From: Pseudodesulfovibrio sp. S3
Lineage (GTDB): Bacteria; Desulfobacterota; Desulfovibrionia; Desulfovibrionales; Desulfovibrionaceae
Assembly (NCBI RefSeq): GCF_004025585.1
Contig: NZ_QTZO01000001.1
Location: 1 to 64,000 of the forward strand
Length of the DNA stretch: 64,000 nucleotides
Direction of reading: 5' to 3'
The notes beneath the pieces are model-generated. The model had not been told where the DNA came from and made no database searches. It saw nothing but the letters and a program-made list of their open reading frames with translations. The position numbers and the translations under genes are program-made. Positions 30,662-39,441 of this stretch are shown one piece after another (position 1 is the first letter of the stretch; every line of letters begins with the position of its first letter).

Positions 30662-31243
30662 ATGCGCCAGGCGTCGGTCGCAAGGACCACCAAAGAAACA
30701 GATATCAAATTGACGCTGAACCTGGACGGCGAGGGTGTGGTGAACGTGAATACCGGCATCGGGTTCGCGGACCATATGCTCACCCTGTGCGGGTTCTGGG
30801 CCGGGTTCGATCTGACCCTTTCCTGCAAGGGCGATCTCGAGATCGACTCCCACCACAGCCTTGAGGACATCGGGCTGTGCCTTGGTCAGGCCCTTGCCGA
30901 AGCGCTCGGCGACAAGCAGGGCATCAATCGGGTGGCATCGGCAAAAGTTCCCATGGACGAAGCCCTGGCCGAAGTGGTGCTTGATCTTTCCGGCCGTCCC
31001 TACATCGTCTATGATGACGCGCTGCTGCCTGATATCATCGCCAATGACGAGAAGGATGTCTGGCGCGAATTTTTGAAATCCTTCGCCTACAAGGCAGGCA
31101 TGAACCTGCACGTCAAATTTGAATATGGCCAAAACGGTCATCATCTGCTGGAAGCCGCTTTCAAGGCCTTGGGTTTGGCCCTGGCCCACGCGACAACCAT
31201 CGGACGCAAGGGTGTTTCCAGCACCAAAGGGAGTCTCGACTGA
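30662..31243 (+). CDS. hisB: Imidazoleglycerol-phosphate dehydratase
   Basis: Catalyses the sixth histidine step, removal of water from imidazoleglycerol phosphate. The 193-residue monofunctional form has the manganese-binding motifs [19 protein letters not shown], the second DHML-equivalent region and a final [26 protein letters not shown] precedes the ATG. The stop overlaps the next ATG by one base (TGATG), coupling it to the lipoprotein gene. Confidence 0.96.
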   Translation: MRQASVARTTKETDIKLTLNLDGEGVVNVNTGIGFADHMLTLCGFWAGFDLTLSCKGDLEIDSHHSLEDIGLCLGQALAEALGDKQGINRVASAKVPMDEALAEVVLDLSGRPYIVYDDALLPDIIANDEKDVWREFLKSFAYKAGMNLHVKFEYGQNGHHLLEAAFKALGLALAHATTIGRKGVSSTKGSLD

Positions 31244-31896
31244 TGAAACGCTATGCTGTCTTTTTCGCAATGGCTGTATTGTGTCTGTCTCTTTTGTCCC
31301 TGGCAGGTTGCGGCAAATCCACGCGTTCGGCTGCCGTGCCCCGTCCCGAGGGCAGGCTTGCCGTGGCCGGGTTTACCAATCCCGTCTACAATTGGGAATT
31401 GCTGGCCGGGTACCTCGATGAAGAGGGCAAACCAGCACCTGACGGCACCATGGAAACCCTGAACATGGTTCTAGCGGACACCTTGCAGGCACATCAGGTT
31501 TTCGACTACATCACGCCCGATGCCATCCGGCAGTGCCAGGACGTGGTTGTGTTCGAGGAATCCGGTCAACCCCGGGTATCCGCATGGAAGTATTGGCTCA
31601 GCGTGGCCAAGTGCATCCAGGCGGACTATCTGCTCGTACCGCAACTCACCACCTGGCGTGAGAGAGTGGGCAGTTCCGGTGGCGTGGAAACGCCTGCCTC
31701 GGTGGCCATTGATTTTTATCTCATCGACGTGAAGCAGGAACGGATGCTCCGTTCCCGTTATGAGGAAACCCAGAAGTCCCTGCTGGAAGATCTCTACAAG
31801 GCGAACAAGTTTGCTGCCCGGGGCGGCAAGTGGGTGACTGCCACCCGCCTGGCTCAGGACGGCATGGACGAAAAGCTCATGGAACTCGGATTATGA
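31243..31896 (+). CDS. Lipoprotein with CsgG/TolB-N-like fold, embedded between hisB and hisA
   Basis: A 217-residue outer-envelope lipoprotein with signal peptide and lipobox SLAGC (Cys24). The mature part reads like a CsgG/TolB-N-type domain: [20 protein letters not shown], then [33 protein letters not shown] and [20 protein letters not shown]. That is weak pattern evidence, not a named family. It overlaps hisB by 1 nt and hisA by 4 nt. It has no obvious part in histidine synthesis, so the linkage may be expression-related. Confidence 0.8.
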   Translation: MKRYAVFFAMAVLCLSLLSLAGCGKSTRSAAVPRPEGRLAVAGFTNPVYNWELLAGYLDEEGKPAPDGTMETLNMVLADTLQAHQVFDYITPDAIRQCQDVVVFEESGQPRVSAWKYWLSVAKCIQADYLLVPQLTTWRERVGSSGGVETPASVAIDFYLIDVKQERMLRSRYEETQKSLLEDLYKANKFAARGGKWVTATRLAQDGMDEKLMELGL

Positions 31897-32621
31897 TTCT
31901 CTTTCCCGCTGTTGATATCAAGAACGGTGAATGCGTCCGCCTGGCACAGGGCAAGGAGGACGAGGTCACCGTATTCGGCTCCGATCCGGTGGCCCAGGCT
32001 CGTATCTGGGTTGAACTCGGCGCGCGTTTCCTGCATGTCGTGGACCTGGACGGGGCGTTTTCCGGCGTGCCCAAGAACTTTGATTTGATCAAGTCCATCT
32101 GTTCCGAGATCGATATCCCGGTTCAACTCGGCGGCGGTATTCGTGATATCGAAACGGCCAGAAAGTATGTGGAGGCCGGGGTGCATCGGTTGATCATCGG
32201 GACCATGGCCCTTGAGGAACCCGACCTCTTTTCCGACCTGTGCAAGGCCCTGCCCGGGCGCATAGGCGTATCGCTGGATGCAGTGGACGGCAAGCTCAAG
32301 ACAAAGGGGTGGGTCGAAGATGCCGGATTGACCATCGATGATGTCCTGCCCCGTCTGGAAGCCGACGGCATCAGCTTTATCGTGTATACGGATATCTCTC
32401 GCGACGGAATGCAGACCGGCGTCAACCTCGATGCCCTGGCGTCCCTGTGCTCCAAAACGTCCGTGCCGGTCATTGCGGCCGGAGGCGTGCACACTCTCGA
32501 AGACATCAAGAATCTGTATCCGCTTTCCCGCAAGGGGTTGGAAGGGGCCATATCCGGCCGGGCCATCTATGTGGGCACCCTGGACGTCAAAGAGGCCAAC
32601 GCCTGGATTGATGCCCAGTAG
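31893..32621 (+). CDS. hisA: Phosphoribosylformimino-5-aminoimidazole carboxamide ribotide isomerase
   Basis: The fourth histidine step, an Amadori isomerisation. The 242-residue TIM barrel has [16 protein letters not shown] with the catalytic Asp8, VQLGGGIRD, and a second Asp in YTDISRDGM, followed by VIAAGGV. The ATG at 31893 overlaps the lipoprotein stop (ATGA). The longer frame from 31830 is rejected. A terminator follows at once. Confidence 0.96.
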   Translation: MILFPAVDIKNGECVRLAQGKEDEVTVFGSDPVAQARIWVELGARFLHVVDLDGAFSGVPKNFDLIKSICSEIDIPVQLGGGIRDIETARKYVEAGVHRLIIGTMALEEPDLFSDLCKALPGRIGVSLDAVDGKLKTKGWVEDAGLTIDDVLPRLEADGISFIVYTDISRDGMQTGVNLDALASLCSKTSVPVIAAGGVHTLEDIKNLYPLSRKGLEGAISGRAIYVGTLDVKEANAWIDAQ

Positions 32622-32639
32622 TCTCCTTTTGATCAAATT

Positions 32640-32672
32640 AAAAAGCCCTCGCATTTGCGAGGGCTTTTTTTT
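32640..32672 (+). terminator. Terminator after hisA
   Basis: GCCCTCGCA and TGCGAGGGC form a 9 bp stem around TT, preceded by an A-run and followed by eight Ts, so it can work in both directions. Confidence 0.9.
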
Positions 32673-32808
32673 GGCCTCCGGCGGCCTGGGGAAGGGGAGG
32701 ACCCCCATCCCCTCCTTTGCCCAAACTTTTTATACCGCTTCGCGGAATTTACCGAGAACAAAGGCCCGGCTCGTCTGAGCCGGGCTTGCCTGTCGTGCCC
32801 GTGCCCCC

Positions 32809-32892
32809 TTGCCGAAGGCACACAAAAAGTTTGGAAGAGGAGTCCAGAGGGGAAACTTTTTTAAAAGTTATCCCTCTGGCCGCCGGAGGCAC
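32809..32892. repeat. Dispersed hairpin repeat, copy 1
   Basis: This copy runs from TTGCCGAAGGCACACAAA to GGCCGCCGGAGGC and matches 58139-58225. Its core is a nested hairpin: CCAGAGGG pairs with CCCTCTGG, and inside it AACTTTT pairs with AAAAGTT around TT. In the other copy the inner pair becomes AACTTTC/GAAAGTT. The T-A pair has changed to C-G, a compensatory change that supports selection on the structure. Confidence 0.75.
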
Positions 32893-32893
32893 C

Positions 32894-32922
32894 AAAAAAG
32901 CCCCTGTTTCCAGGGGCTTTTT
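32894..32922. terminator. Bidirectional terminator
   Basis: GCCCCTG and CAGGGGC pair around TTTC, with A6 before and T5 after. On the minus strand it ends mscS, whose stop is 24 bp away. Confidence 0.85.
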
Positions 32923-32945
32923 GAGGGTCGTGTATGGTGTAGGGG

Positions 32946-33773
32946 CTAGGCTTTATCGGTAGGATAGATATGCACGTCCTGCTGCGGGTAGGGGATGGAG
33001 ATGCCTTCCTGGTCAAAGACCAGCTTTACTTTTTCGGTCAGGGCGAAATAGACGCCCCAGTAGTCGCCGGTTTTGCACCAGGGGCGGACCACGAAGTTCA
33101 CTGAGGAGTTGCCCAGTTCCAGTACCTCGATCAGCGGTGCGGGTTCGGCCAGGACCCGCGGTTCTTCGGAAACGATTCGCTGAAGCACCTGCTTGGCCTT
33201 GAGCAGGTCGTCGTCATAGCCGATGCCGATGACCAGATCCACCCGGCGGGTGTCATTGGCCGTGACATTGGTGATGGTGCCGCCGAGCACTGCGGAGTTG
33301 GGCACGGTGATGACCTTGTTGTCCGGGGTGGTCAGCACGGTGTTGAAGATGTTGATGGTCGTGACGGTGCCGGATTCTCCACCTACGGTGACATAGTCGC
33401 CTTTCTTGAAGAATTTGAGCAGGATGAGCATGACGCCAGCTGCGAAGTTGGACAGGGAGTCCTTGAGGGCAAGGCCGATGGCCAGACCGGCGGCGCCGAG
33501 TACTGCAAGGAAGGAGGTGATGTTGATGCCTGCCTGTCCCAGGGCTGCGATGACCACCGCTGCCAGCAGGGCGTAAAACACGATGTTTTTCAGGAAGGTG
33601 CTCAGGGTCTCGTCAACATTGGCCTTGAGCATGATTTTTTGGGAAGCCTTGGCCAGGGTGCGGGCAACCATGCGGCCGACAACGAATATGACAAGCGCAA
33701 TGAGGATGCGTACGCCGTATTCGGTGACATAGAAGATCAGGGTTTCAACGAGAGATTCAAAATTATAATCCAT
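32946..33773 (-). CDS. mscS: Small-conductance mechanosensitive channel, MscS family
   Basis: Releases solutes when membrane tension rises. The 275-residue protein has three N-terminal helices, the pore helix with the conserved LGAAGLAIGLALKDSLSNFAAGVMLI, the beta domain FFKKGDYVTVGGESGTVTTINIFNTVLTTPDNKVITVPNS, and the alpha/beta C-terminus, ending YPQQDVHI. AGGAGGAACC precedes the ATG. Length is close to E. coli MscS. Confidence 0.95.
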   Translation of the reverse strand: MDYNFESLVETLIFYVTEYGVRILIALVIFVVGRMVARTLAKASQKIMLKANVDETLSTFLKNIVFYALLAAVVIAALGQAGINITSFLAVLGAAGLAIGLALKDSLSNFAAGVMLILLKFFKKGDYVTVGGESGTVTTINIFNTVLTTPDNKVITVPNSAVLGGTITNVTANDTRRVDLVIGIGYDDDLLKAKQVLQRIVSEEPRVLAEPAPLIEVLELGNSSVNFVVRPWCKTGDYWGVYFALTEKVKLVFDQEGISIPYPQQDVHIYPTDKA

Positions 33774-33865
33774 GGTTCCTCCGATAACGGGATAAAAATG
33801 CGGTCGGAAATTCTATAGCACAACGGTAGGAAGAACGAAAAGATGTTTTCTTTTAACGCGAATAC

Positions 33866-34624
33866 TTATGTGTCGCCCCACTTCTTGGTCTCTTCGACCC
33901 GGATATATTTCTGGAAGGTGTAGTAGAAACCGGCCAGGGCGTTGCACAGTCCTGGGGTGCCGTCCAGGAAGCCGAGCTTGAGCAGGTAGAGTTTGATGAA
34001 ACGCATCTTGGCATGGAGCAGGGCTTTGACCACGCCGCCGGAAACTCCCTTTTCGCGCAGGGCGGCTGCGCCTTCCTCGGCGTAGTAGTTGATTTTCTCC
34101 ATATGCTGATGGAAGGACTCGTAGGGGTAGTGCAGGATATCGCCCTTGAGCTTGATGGTCTCGCCGCGCGGTTTGAAACGGTAGTGTGCTCCCGAGGCCG
34201 AAACATCCATCTTTCCGGCGCGGAAGACCCGGAACAGATGATCCGGATACCAGCCGGAATGTTTCATGAACCGGTCGAAATAAAAGGAACTTCTTGGGAC
34301 ATAATATCCGGCTACCCGTTCCTTTTTACTCAGCTTATCGACGATGTTGTCGCGCAGTTCATCGGTCAGGAGTTCATCCTGATCCAGGGAGATGACCCAG
34401 GTGGAGCTGACCTCGCCCAGGGCGAACTTGAATTGGTCCACCGGTCCCGGCCAGGGGCGGACAATGACACGCGCCCCGCACTGTTCGGCGATTTCGCGGG
34501 TGCGGTCCGTGGATTCGGAGTCCACCACCAGTAGCTGGTCACAGAAATCCAGGGATTTGAGGCATTTTTCCAGTAGGCGTTCGCCGTTGAATGTCAGAAC
34601 CAGTCCGGTCACTGTTTCGCGCAT
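33866..34624 (-). CDS. Family 2 glycosyltransferase (WaaE/KdtX-like)
   Basis: A 252-residue GT-A enzyme. It has GLVLTFNGERLLEKCLKSL, the UDP-sugar site VVDSESTDRT, and the metal-binding SLDQDELLTDEL near residue 100. The downstream part (SSFYFDRFMKHSGWYPDHLFRVFR) matches the LPS core glucosyltransferases of the WaaE group. It probably glycosylates a core or surface polysaccharide. AAGGAG precedes the ATG. A single-gene unit. Confidence 0.88.
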   Translation of the reverse strand: MRETVTGLVLTFNGERLLEKCLKSLDFCDQLLVVDSESTDRTREIAEQCGARVIVRPWPGPVDQFKFALGEVSSTWVISLDQDELLTDELRDNIVDKLSKKERVAGYYVPRSSFYFDRFMKHSGWYPDHLFRVFRAGKMDVSASGAHYRFKPRGETIKLKGDILHYPYESFHQHMEKINYYAEEGAAALREKGVSGGVVKALLHAKMRFIKLYLLKLGFLDGTPGLCNALAGFYYTFQKYIRVEETKKWGDT

Positions 34625-34708
34625 GACAATATCTCCTTAAGTTGGCGCATCATAGCCGCTATCCACAATTCGGTCCATCGGAAAACCCAAACAGGCAGTC
34701 ATATAAGG

Positions 34709-34739
34709 AAAGCCCCCTCTTCATTCGAAGAGGGGGCTT
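34709..34739. terminator. Bidirectional terminator
   Basis: AAGCCCCCTCTTC and GAAGAGGGGGCTT pair perfectly (13 bp) around ATTC. It lies just downstream of uraA on the minus strand; the T-run is short on either side. Confidence 0.75.
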
Positions 34740-34753
34740 GGAGGGTTGTTGGC

Positions 34754-36124
34754 CTAGAGGTCGGTGTGGTGATCCGGTCCGACGGGGTTGACTTCGTCGG
34801 GCAGAGGCTCGTTGCAGTCCTTGCAGGGCAGGATGAGGTTGAGGGCCACGCCCACGATGCCGGCCAGACCGATGCCGCCGAGTTTGACGATGATCAGGTC
34901 GAAGCTCATGCCTCCGATGCCGAATACCAGGATGATGGCCACGATGGCCAGGTTGCGAGGCAGCATCAGATCGTTGCCAGCACGCACCAGCGTGTTGATG
35001 CCGATGACGGTAATGGCACCGAACAGCAGAATCATGATGCCGCCCATGACCGGCACCGGGATGGTGTTCAGGACAGCCCCAAGCTTGCCGACAAAGGCCA
35101 GGATGATGGCGGTGATGGCCGCCCAGGTCATGATGGCCGGGTTGAAGGCGCGGGTCAGGGCCACGGCGCCGGATACCTCGGAGTAGGTGGTGTTCGGGGG
35201 GCCGCCCAGGGCGGCTGCCAGGGAGGTGGCCAGGCCGTCGCCGAGCAGGGTCTTGTGGATGCCAGGGTCCTTGACGTAGTCCTTGCCGGAGATGCCGCCG
35301 ATGGCCAGCACGTCGCCGAAGTGTTCGATGGCCGGAGCTATGGCCACGGGCACGATGAACAGGATGGCTTCAAGATTCCAGGTGGGGAAGGTGAACTTGG
35401 GCAGGGCCAGGAGCGGGGCTTCGGCGATTTTGCTGAAGCTGACCAGGGTCGGGGCTGTCCAGTTCTGGAGGGTGCCCGGATCAAAGACGGCCTGTTGGGC
35501 GGAGGTGAAGCCGGTGATGTCCAGGATGAGGGAAGTCACATATCCGGCCACGATGCCGAGCAGGATGGGGATCAGCTTGATCCAGCCCTTGCCGAGCAGG
35601 GAGGCGAAAACGGTGGTGATCAAAGCCACCCCGGCAATGATCATGGCGGTGGTGTTGGGCACGAGCCATGCGGAACCGTCGCCGGTGCGGCCCATGGCCA
35701 TGTGGACCGCCACCGGGGCCAGGATCAGGCCGATGACCATGATGACCGGGCCGGTGACCACGGGCGGCAGCACGCGGCGGAGCATGTCGGAGCCGTAGAT
35801 GCGGATGAGCTGGCTGAGGATCACGTAGAGAATGCCCGCGCCGAACAGGCCGCACATGGTGGACGGGATGCCCCAGGTCTGCACGCCGTAGATGATGGGG
35901 GCGATGAAAGCAAAGCTCGATGCCAGGAATACGGGCACCTTGCCTTTGGTGATGACCTGGAACAGCAGGGTTCCGGCACCGGCGGTGAACAGGGCCACGT
36001 TGGCGTTCAGCCCGGTCAGCAGCGGCACCAGGACCAGCGCGCCGAATGCGACGAACAGCATCTGCGCGCCGAGCAGCGCGTCTTTTGGTTTGAAATTGTA
36101 CTCGGTGGAATGCACGTCACTCAT
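34754..36124 (-). CDS. uraA: Uracil permease (NCS2 family)
   Basis: Takes up uracil with protons. The 456-residue protein has fourteen hydrophobic segments and the NCS2 signatures LVPLLTGLNANVALFTAGAGTLLFQ, the proton-coupled site in APAIEHFGDVLAIGG, and PNTTYSEVSGAVALTRAFNP. The upp gene lies just upstream on the same strand, the standard uracil salvage pairing. AAGGAGGAG precedes the ATG. A hairpin with a T-run stands between upp and this gene. Confidence 0.94.
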   Translation of the reverse strand: MSDVHSTEYNFKPKDALLGAQMLFVAFGALVLVPLLTGLNANVALFTAGAGTLLFQVITKGKVPVFLASSFAFIAPIIYGVQTWGIPSTMCGLFGAGILYVILSQLIRIYGSDMLRRVLPPVVTGPVIMVIGLILAPVAVHMAMGRTGDGSAWLVPNTTAMIIAGVALITTVFASLLGKGWIKLIPILLGIVAGYVTSLILDITGFTSAQQAVFDPGTLQNWTAPTLVSFSKIAEAPLLALPKFTFPTWNLEAILFIVPVAIAPAIEHFGDVLAIGGISGKDYVKDPGIHKTLLGDGLATSLAAALGGPPNTTYSEVSGAVALTRAFNPAIMTWAAITAIILAFVGKLGAVLNTIPVPVMGGIMILLFGAITVIGINTLVRAGNDLMLPRNLAIVAIILVFGIGGMSFDLIIVKLGGIGLAGIVGVALNLILPCKDCNEPLPDEVNPVGPDHHTDL

Positions 36125-36192
36125 AATTTACCAACTCCTCCTTGTTGCGGAGCCCCCCGGCTCCAATTCAAATACCCCTCTATAAATGCCGC

Positions 36193-36220
36193 AAAAAAAG
36201 GCACGCTGTGATGCGTGCCT
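36193..36220 (-). terminator. Terminator/attenuator between upp and uraA
   Basis: On the minus strand GGCACGC and GCGTGCC pair (7 bp) around ATCACA and are followed by TTTTTTT. It lies after the upp stop (36226) and before uraA, so read-through would set the permease level. No PyrR-type element was recognised. Confidence 0.75.
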
Positions 36221-36225
36221 TCTAC

Positions 36226-36852
36226 CTATTTGGTGCCGAAGATTTTGTCCCCTGCGTCGCCGAGACCGGGGATGATGTAGCCGATGTCGTTGAGCCTTTC
36301 GTCAACGGCGGCGGTGTAGATGTCCACATCCGGGTGGTCGGCAAGGATACGGTTGATGCCTTCCGGTGCTGCGCACAGGAACAACCCTCTGATGGACTTG
36401 CAGCCTGCGTCCTTCAAGAGGCGGATGGTGGCGTCCAGGGTGCCGCCTGTGGCCAGCATGGGGTCGAGGATCAGCGCGGTGCGTTCCTCGATATTGTTGG
36501 CGAGCTTGACGTAATACTGTACCGGCTTGAGGGTTTCCTCATTGCGGTAGAAGCCGACAACGGACGCCTTGGCGCCGGGGATCATGTCGAACACGCCGTC
36601 CATCATGCCCAGGCCTGCACGCAGGATGGGCACCACGGTGACTTTCTTTCCCTTGATGGAATCGACTTCAACGTCGCCTGCCCACCCCTGTATTGTTCTT
36701 TTCTCGGTCTCGAAGTCCTTGGTGGCTTCATAGGTCAGAAGTCGGGTGATTTCGTTTGCCAAGGTTCTGAAATGGCTGGTGGAAATGTCATGCTCGCGTA
36801 GTAATCCGACCTTGTGTCGGATGAGCGGATGATCTACCAGGTGTAAGGCCAT
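36226..36852 (-). CDS. upp: Uracil phosphoribosyltransferase
   Basis: Makes UMP from uracil and PRPP. The 208-residue protein has [29 protein letters not shown] and the PRPP loop [15 protein letters not shown], then the uracil-binding [17 protein letters not shown] at the C-terminus. Complete and of typical size. AGAGAGG precedes the ATG. First gene of the upp-uraA unit. Confidence 0.97.
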   Translation of the reverse strand: MALHLVDHPLIRHKVGLLREHDISTSHFRTLANEITRLLTYEATKDFETEKRTIQGWAGDVEVDSIKGKKVTVVPILRAGLGMMDGVFDMIPGAKASVVGFYRNEETLKPVQYYVKLANNIEERTALILDPMLATGGTLDATIRLLKDAGCKSIRGLFLCAAPEGINRILADHPDVDIYTAAVDERLNDIGYIIPGLGDAGDKIFGTK

Positions 36853-37030
36853 GGTTCGCCTCTCTTTGGCTTATGGGTTTTGATAGTATTTAAAGAAAGT
36901 TTCAATTGCGCAAAATTTCCTTTTTCTATGCCGATGGACAGGCTGGGTCAAGACCCAATTTTTTTATAGGCGATTGCCTAAAATCAAATTGAATTTACTT
37001 TCCAATGATTCCCGGTGTATCAACACAACA

Positions 37031-38707
37031 ATGATGAAAGAGAAAAACACACAGTTTTGGAAGAGGACAGTCTCCGTGTCCGATGTCGGCCTGCGCCTGG
37101 ACAAGTTTTGGGGTCGCGAATTGGCTGAAGACGGCGTTTCCAGGGGACGGATCAAGGCCTGGATCGAGGGCGGTATGGCCCGGGTGGGCGAAGAAGTGGT
37201 CACCAAGGGCAAGCACAAGCTCTTCGGCGGCGAGACCCTGACCATCGGGGCTGCCGAACCGGAGGTCGGAGCCTATGCGCCCGAGCCCGTGCCCGGCGAC
37301 CTGGAAGTGCTCTTCGAGGACGATCATATCCTGGTGATCAACAAGCCCGCAGGCGTGACCACGCATCCTGCTCCGGGAGAACCGGGACCCACATTGGTCA
37401 ACTATCTGCTGCACCAGTGGCCGGAGATTGCCGCGAACATCAGCACCATGGACGAGCAACGGCCCGGCATCGTGCACCGGTTGGACAAGGACACCTCCGG
37501 TCTCATGGTCGTGGCCCGCACCGAGCCCGACCGGCTCAAGTTGGCCGGTGATTTTGCCGAACGCCGGGTGCGCAAGGTCTACCTGGCCATTGTACACGGC
37601 TGCCCCGCCCAGAAAGAGGGCATCATCAAGGAACCCATGGGGCGGCATCCGAGCCAGAAGACCAAGATGGCCGTGGTGGAAAAGGGCGGCCGCGAGGCCA
37701 GAAGCGAATACCGGGTGCTTTGGACCGGACCGCGCGGACTGGCCAGCCTGTTGGCCGTGCGCATTCACACAGGCCGGACTCATCAGATTCGCGTGCACAT
37801 GGCCCATATCGGCCATCCGCTTCTGGGCGACGCGGTCTATGGCCCGAGGGAGAACATCGAATGGTCGCGCAGGCCGGATACGCTGGCCGATCTTGCTCCC
37901 CGTCAGATGCTCCATGCCTTCTATCTTTCCGTGATTCATCCGGCCACGGGCGAGCCGGTTACCTGTTGGTTGGCTCCGCCCGAGGATTTTCAGACTCTGT
38001 TGTCCAGCCTGCCTCGCGAGTGCCTGCGGGTGGGCATCGTCGGTATGCCGGGGTGCGGCAAGTCCGCACTGCTCGGATTTTTGCGGGATATGGGACTGCC
38101 GTGTTTCTCCGCCGACGATTCCGTGGCTGAACTGTACGGCCCTGACGGCGATGGTGCGGCCATGATCCGGCAGCGGTTCGGCGGTCAGTATTCCCTGGAG
38201 GACGGAGCCGTGGACAAGCCCGGACTGTTTGCCGCCATGCAGGTGTCCGAGACCGTGCGCCGGGATGTCATGGACATGATCCATCCCATGGTCCGCCATC
38301 AATGCGAGGAATTCTTCAAGGTACACCGGGACGAACCGGCCGCTTTTGCCGAGATACCGCTCCTGCTTGAGAGCGGGTGGCACAAAAACGATCAAGTGGA
38401 CTTGGTCGTCGGGGTGCGTTGCCCTGCGGACAAGCGCACCGGAGAATTGCGAAAACTGCGTGGGATTTCGCCCGAAACCCTTGCCGTGTTCGACTCCTGG
38501 CAGTGGCCGGAACCGGACAAGCTGGCGGCCTGCGACCTGGTTCTGGACAATGCAAAAGGTTTGGACGCACTGCGAAGCGAGGCCGAAAGGCTTAAGGATT
38601 ACGCCTATGAGGTCGGCGCGCAGCGCAAGCGTGATTTTTCCGAGTGGCTGGACGGGGTGTGGCCTGCGCTGGCCGCAGAGCTTGACGCCTCGGAGCCTGA
38701 TTCGTGA
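37031..38707 (+). CDS. Fused 23S rRNA-type pseudouridine synthase (RluD-like) and dephospho-CoA kinase (CoaE)
   Basis: A 558-residue two-enzyme fusion. The N-terminal half is a RluA/RluD-family pseudouridine synthase: an S4 RNA-binding domain (about 18-75), ILVINKPAGVTTHP, the catalytic HRLDKDTSGL with Asp152, and GRTHQIRVHMAHIGHPLLGD. From about residue 334 it becomes a dephospho-CoA kinase, the last CoA step: P-loop GMPGCGKS (338-345), CFSADDSVAELY, PLLLESGW, then an adenosine-side region. The two parts are joined directly in one frame without a stop. The start is uncertain (ATG 37031 or 37034; no clear ribosome site, and a TTG at 36974 is possible). The rhomboid gene overlaps its stop by 4 nt. 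Confidence 0.9.
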   Translation: MMKEKNTQFWKRTVSVSDVGLRLDKFWGRELAEDGVSRGRIKAWIEGGMARVGEEVVTKGKHKLFGGETLTIGAAEPEVGAYAPEPVPGDLEVLFEDDHILVINKPAGVTTHPAPGEPGPTLVNYLLHQWPEIAANISTMDEQRPGIVHRLDKDTSGLMVVARTEPDRLKLAGDFAERRVRKVYLAIVHGCPAQKEGIIKEPMGRHPSQKTKMAVVEKGGREARSEYRVLWTGPRGLASLLAVRIHTGRTHQIRVHMAHIGHPLLGDAVYGPRENIEWSRRPDTLADLAPRQMLHAFYLSVIHPATGEPVTCWLAPPEDFQTLLSSLPRECLRVGIVGMPGCGKSALLGFLRDMGLPCFSADDSVAELYGPDGDGAAMIRQRFGGQYSLEDGAVDKPGLFAAMQVSETVRRDVMDMIHPMVRHQCEEFFKVHRDEPAAFAEIPLLLESGWHKNDQVDLVVGVRCPADKRTGELRKLRGISPETLAVFDSWQWPEPDKLAACDLVLDNAKGLDALRSEAERLKDYAYEVGAQRKRDFSEWLDGVWPALAAELDASEPDS

Positions 38708-39441
38708 TCCCGTTGCGGGACAACGTGCCGAGGGTGACGACGCCCTATGCTGTTGTCGCGCTCATTGCGGTCAACGCTCTGGTCTTTCTTTACACGGGGT
38801 CACTGGGCCCTTCGGGTGCGGCGCAGGTCTACCACCTGTTCGGTGTGGTCCCGGCCCGGTTTTTCCAGCCGTCGTGGGCGATCTGGGCGGGCTATCCCGA
38901 CACCATGGGCTGGCCGCTCGTCACCTACATGTTCCTGCACGGCGGCTGGCTGCATCTCATCCTGAACATGTGGATGCTGTGGATATTCGGCGACAACATC
39001 GAGGACGTCACCGGCCACGGCTGGTTCGTGCTTTTTTACGTGTTGTGCGGCCTGGCGGCCGTGGCTCTGCATATGTTCTTCGAGCAGGCGTCCCCCATGC
39101 CGGTGGTGGGCGCGTCCGGGGCCGTGGCCGGAGTCATGGGTGCGTACATCGTTCTGTATCCCCATGGTCGGGTGCTGACGCTGATACCCATCATTTTCAT
39201 TCCGTTGATGATACAGGTCCCGGCATCCCTCTTCCTCGGCCTCTGGTTCGTCTTCCAGGTGGCTTCGGGTGTCTTTGCCAAGGTGCAGGCCAGCAGCGGA
39301 GTGGCCTGGTGGGCGCATGTGGGCGGGTTCATGGCCGGAATTGTCCTGATCAAATGGTTCCGGCGTCCCGGCAGTTGCCGCTACTGCTACAACCCCGATA
39401 CCCGTGACTATGATCCCGAAGAGTCCGAGTTCCGCGTCTAG
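38704..39441 (+). CDS. Rhomboid-family intramembrane serine protease
   Basis: A 245-residue membrane protease with about six helices. The catalytic serine is in VVGASGAVAGVMGAY (GxSG) and the catalytic histidine in AWWAHVGGFMAG. The helix-2 block FLHGGWLHLILNMWMLWIFG is typical. A C-terminal tail with CRYCYNP follows. Starts with GTG inside the end of the fusion gene (GTGA overlap), so it is translationally coupled. The substrate is unknown. Its end overlaps the convergent NadM-like gene by 4 nt. Confidence 0.93.
   Translation: MIPLRDNVPRVTTPYAVVALIAVNALVFLYTGSLGPSGAAQVYHLFGVVPARFFQPSWAIWAGYPDTMGWPLVTYMFLHGGWLHLILNMWMLWIFGDNIEDVTGHGWFVLFYVLCGLAAVALHMFFEQASPMPVVGASGAVAGVMGAYIVLYPHGRVLTLIPIIFIPLMIQVPASLFLGLWFVFQVASGVFAKVQASSGVAWWAHVGGFMAGIVLIKWFRRPGSCRYCYNPDTRDYDPEESEFRV

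Larger units (their letters stand above)
32622..32945. other. Intergenic region with terminators and a dispersed hairpin element
   Basis: This 324 bp stretch has no gene. It holds the hisA terminator (32640-32672), a hairpin CCCGGCTC/GAGCCGGG around GTCT at 32765-32784, the dispersed repeat copy at 32809-32892, and a bidirectional terminator at 32894-32922. The outer parts GCCTCCGGCGGCC (near 32674) and GGCCGCCGGAGGC (near 32879) are inverted copies of each other, as are CCAAACTTTTT and AAAAAGTTTGG. A large composite fold of about 215 nt is therefore possible. Confidence 0.6.
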
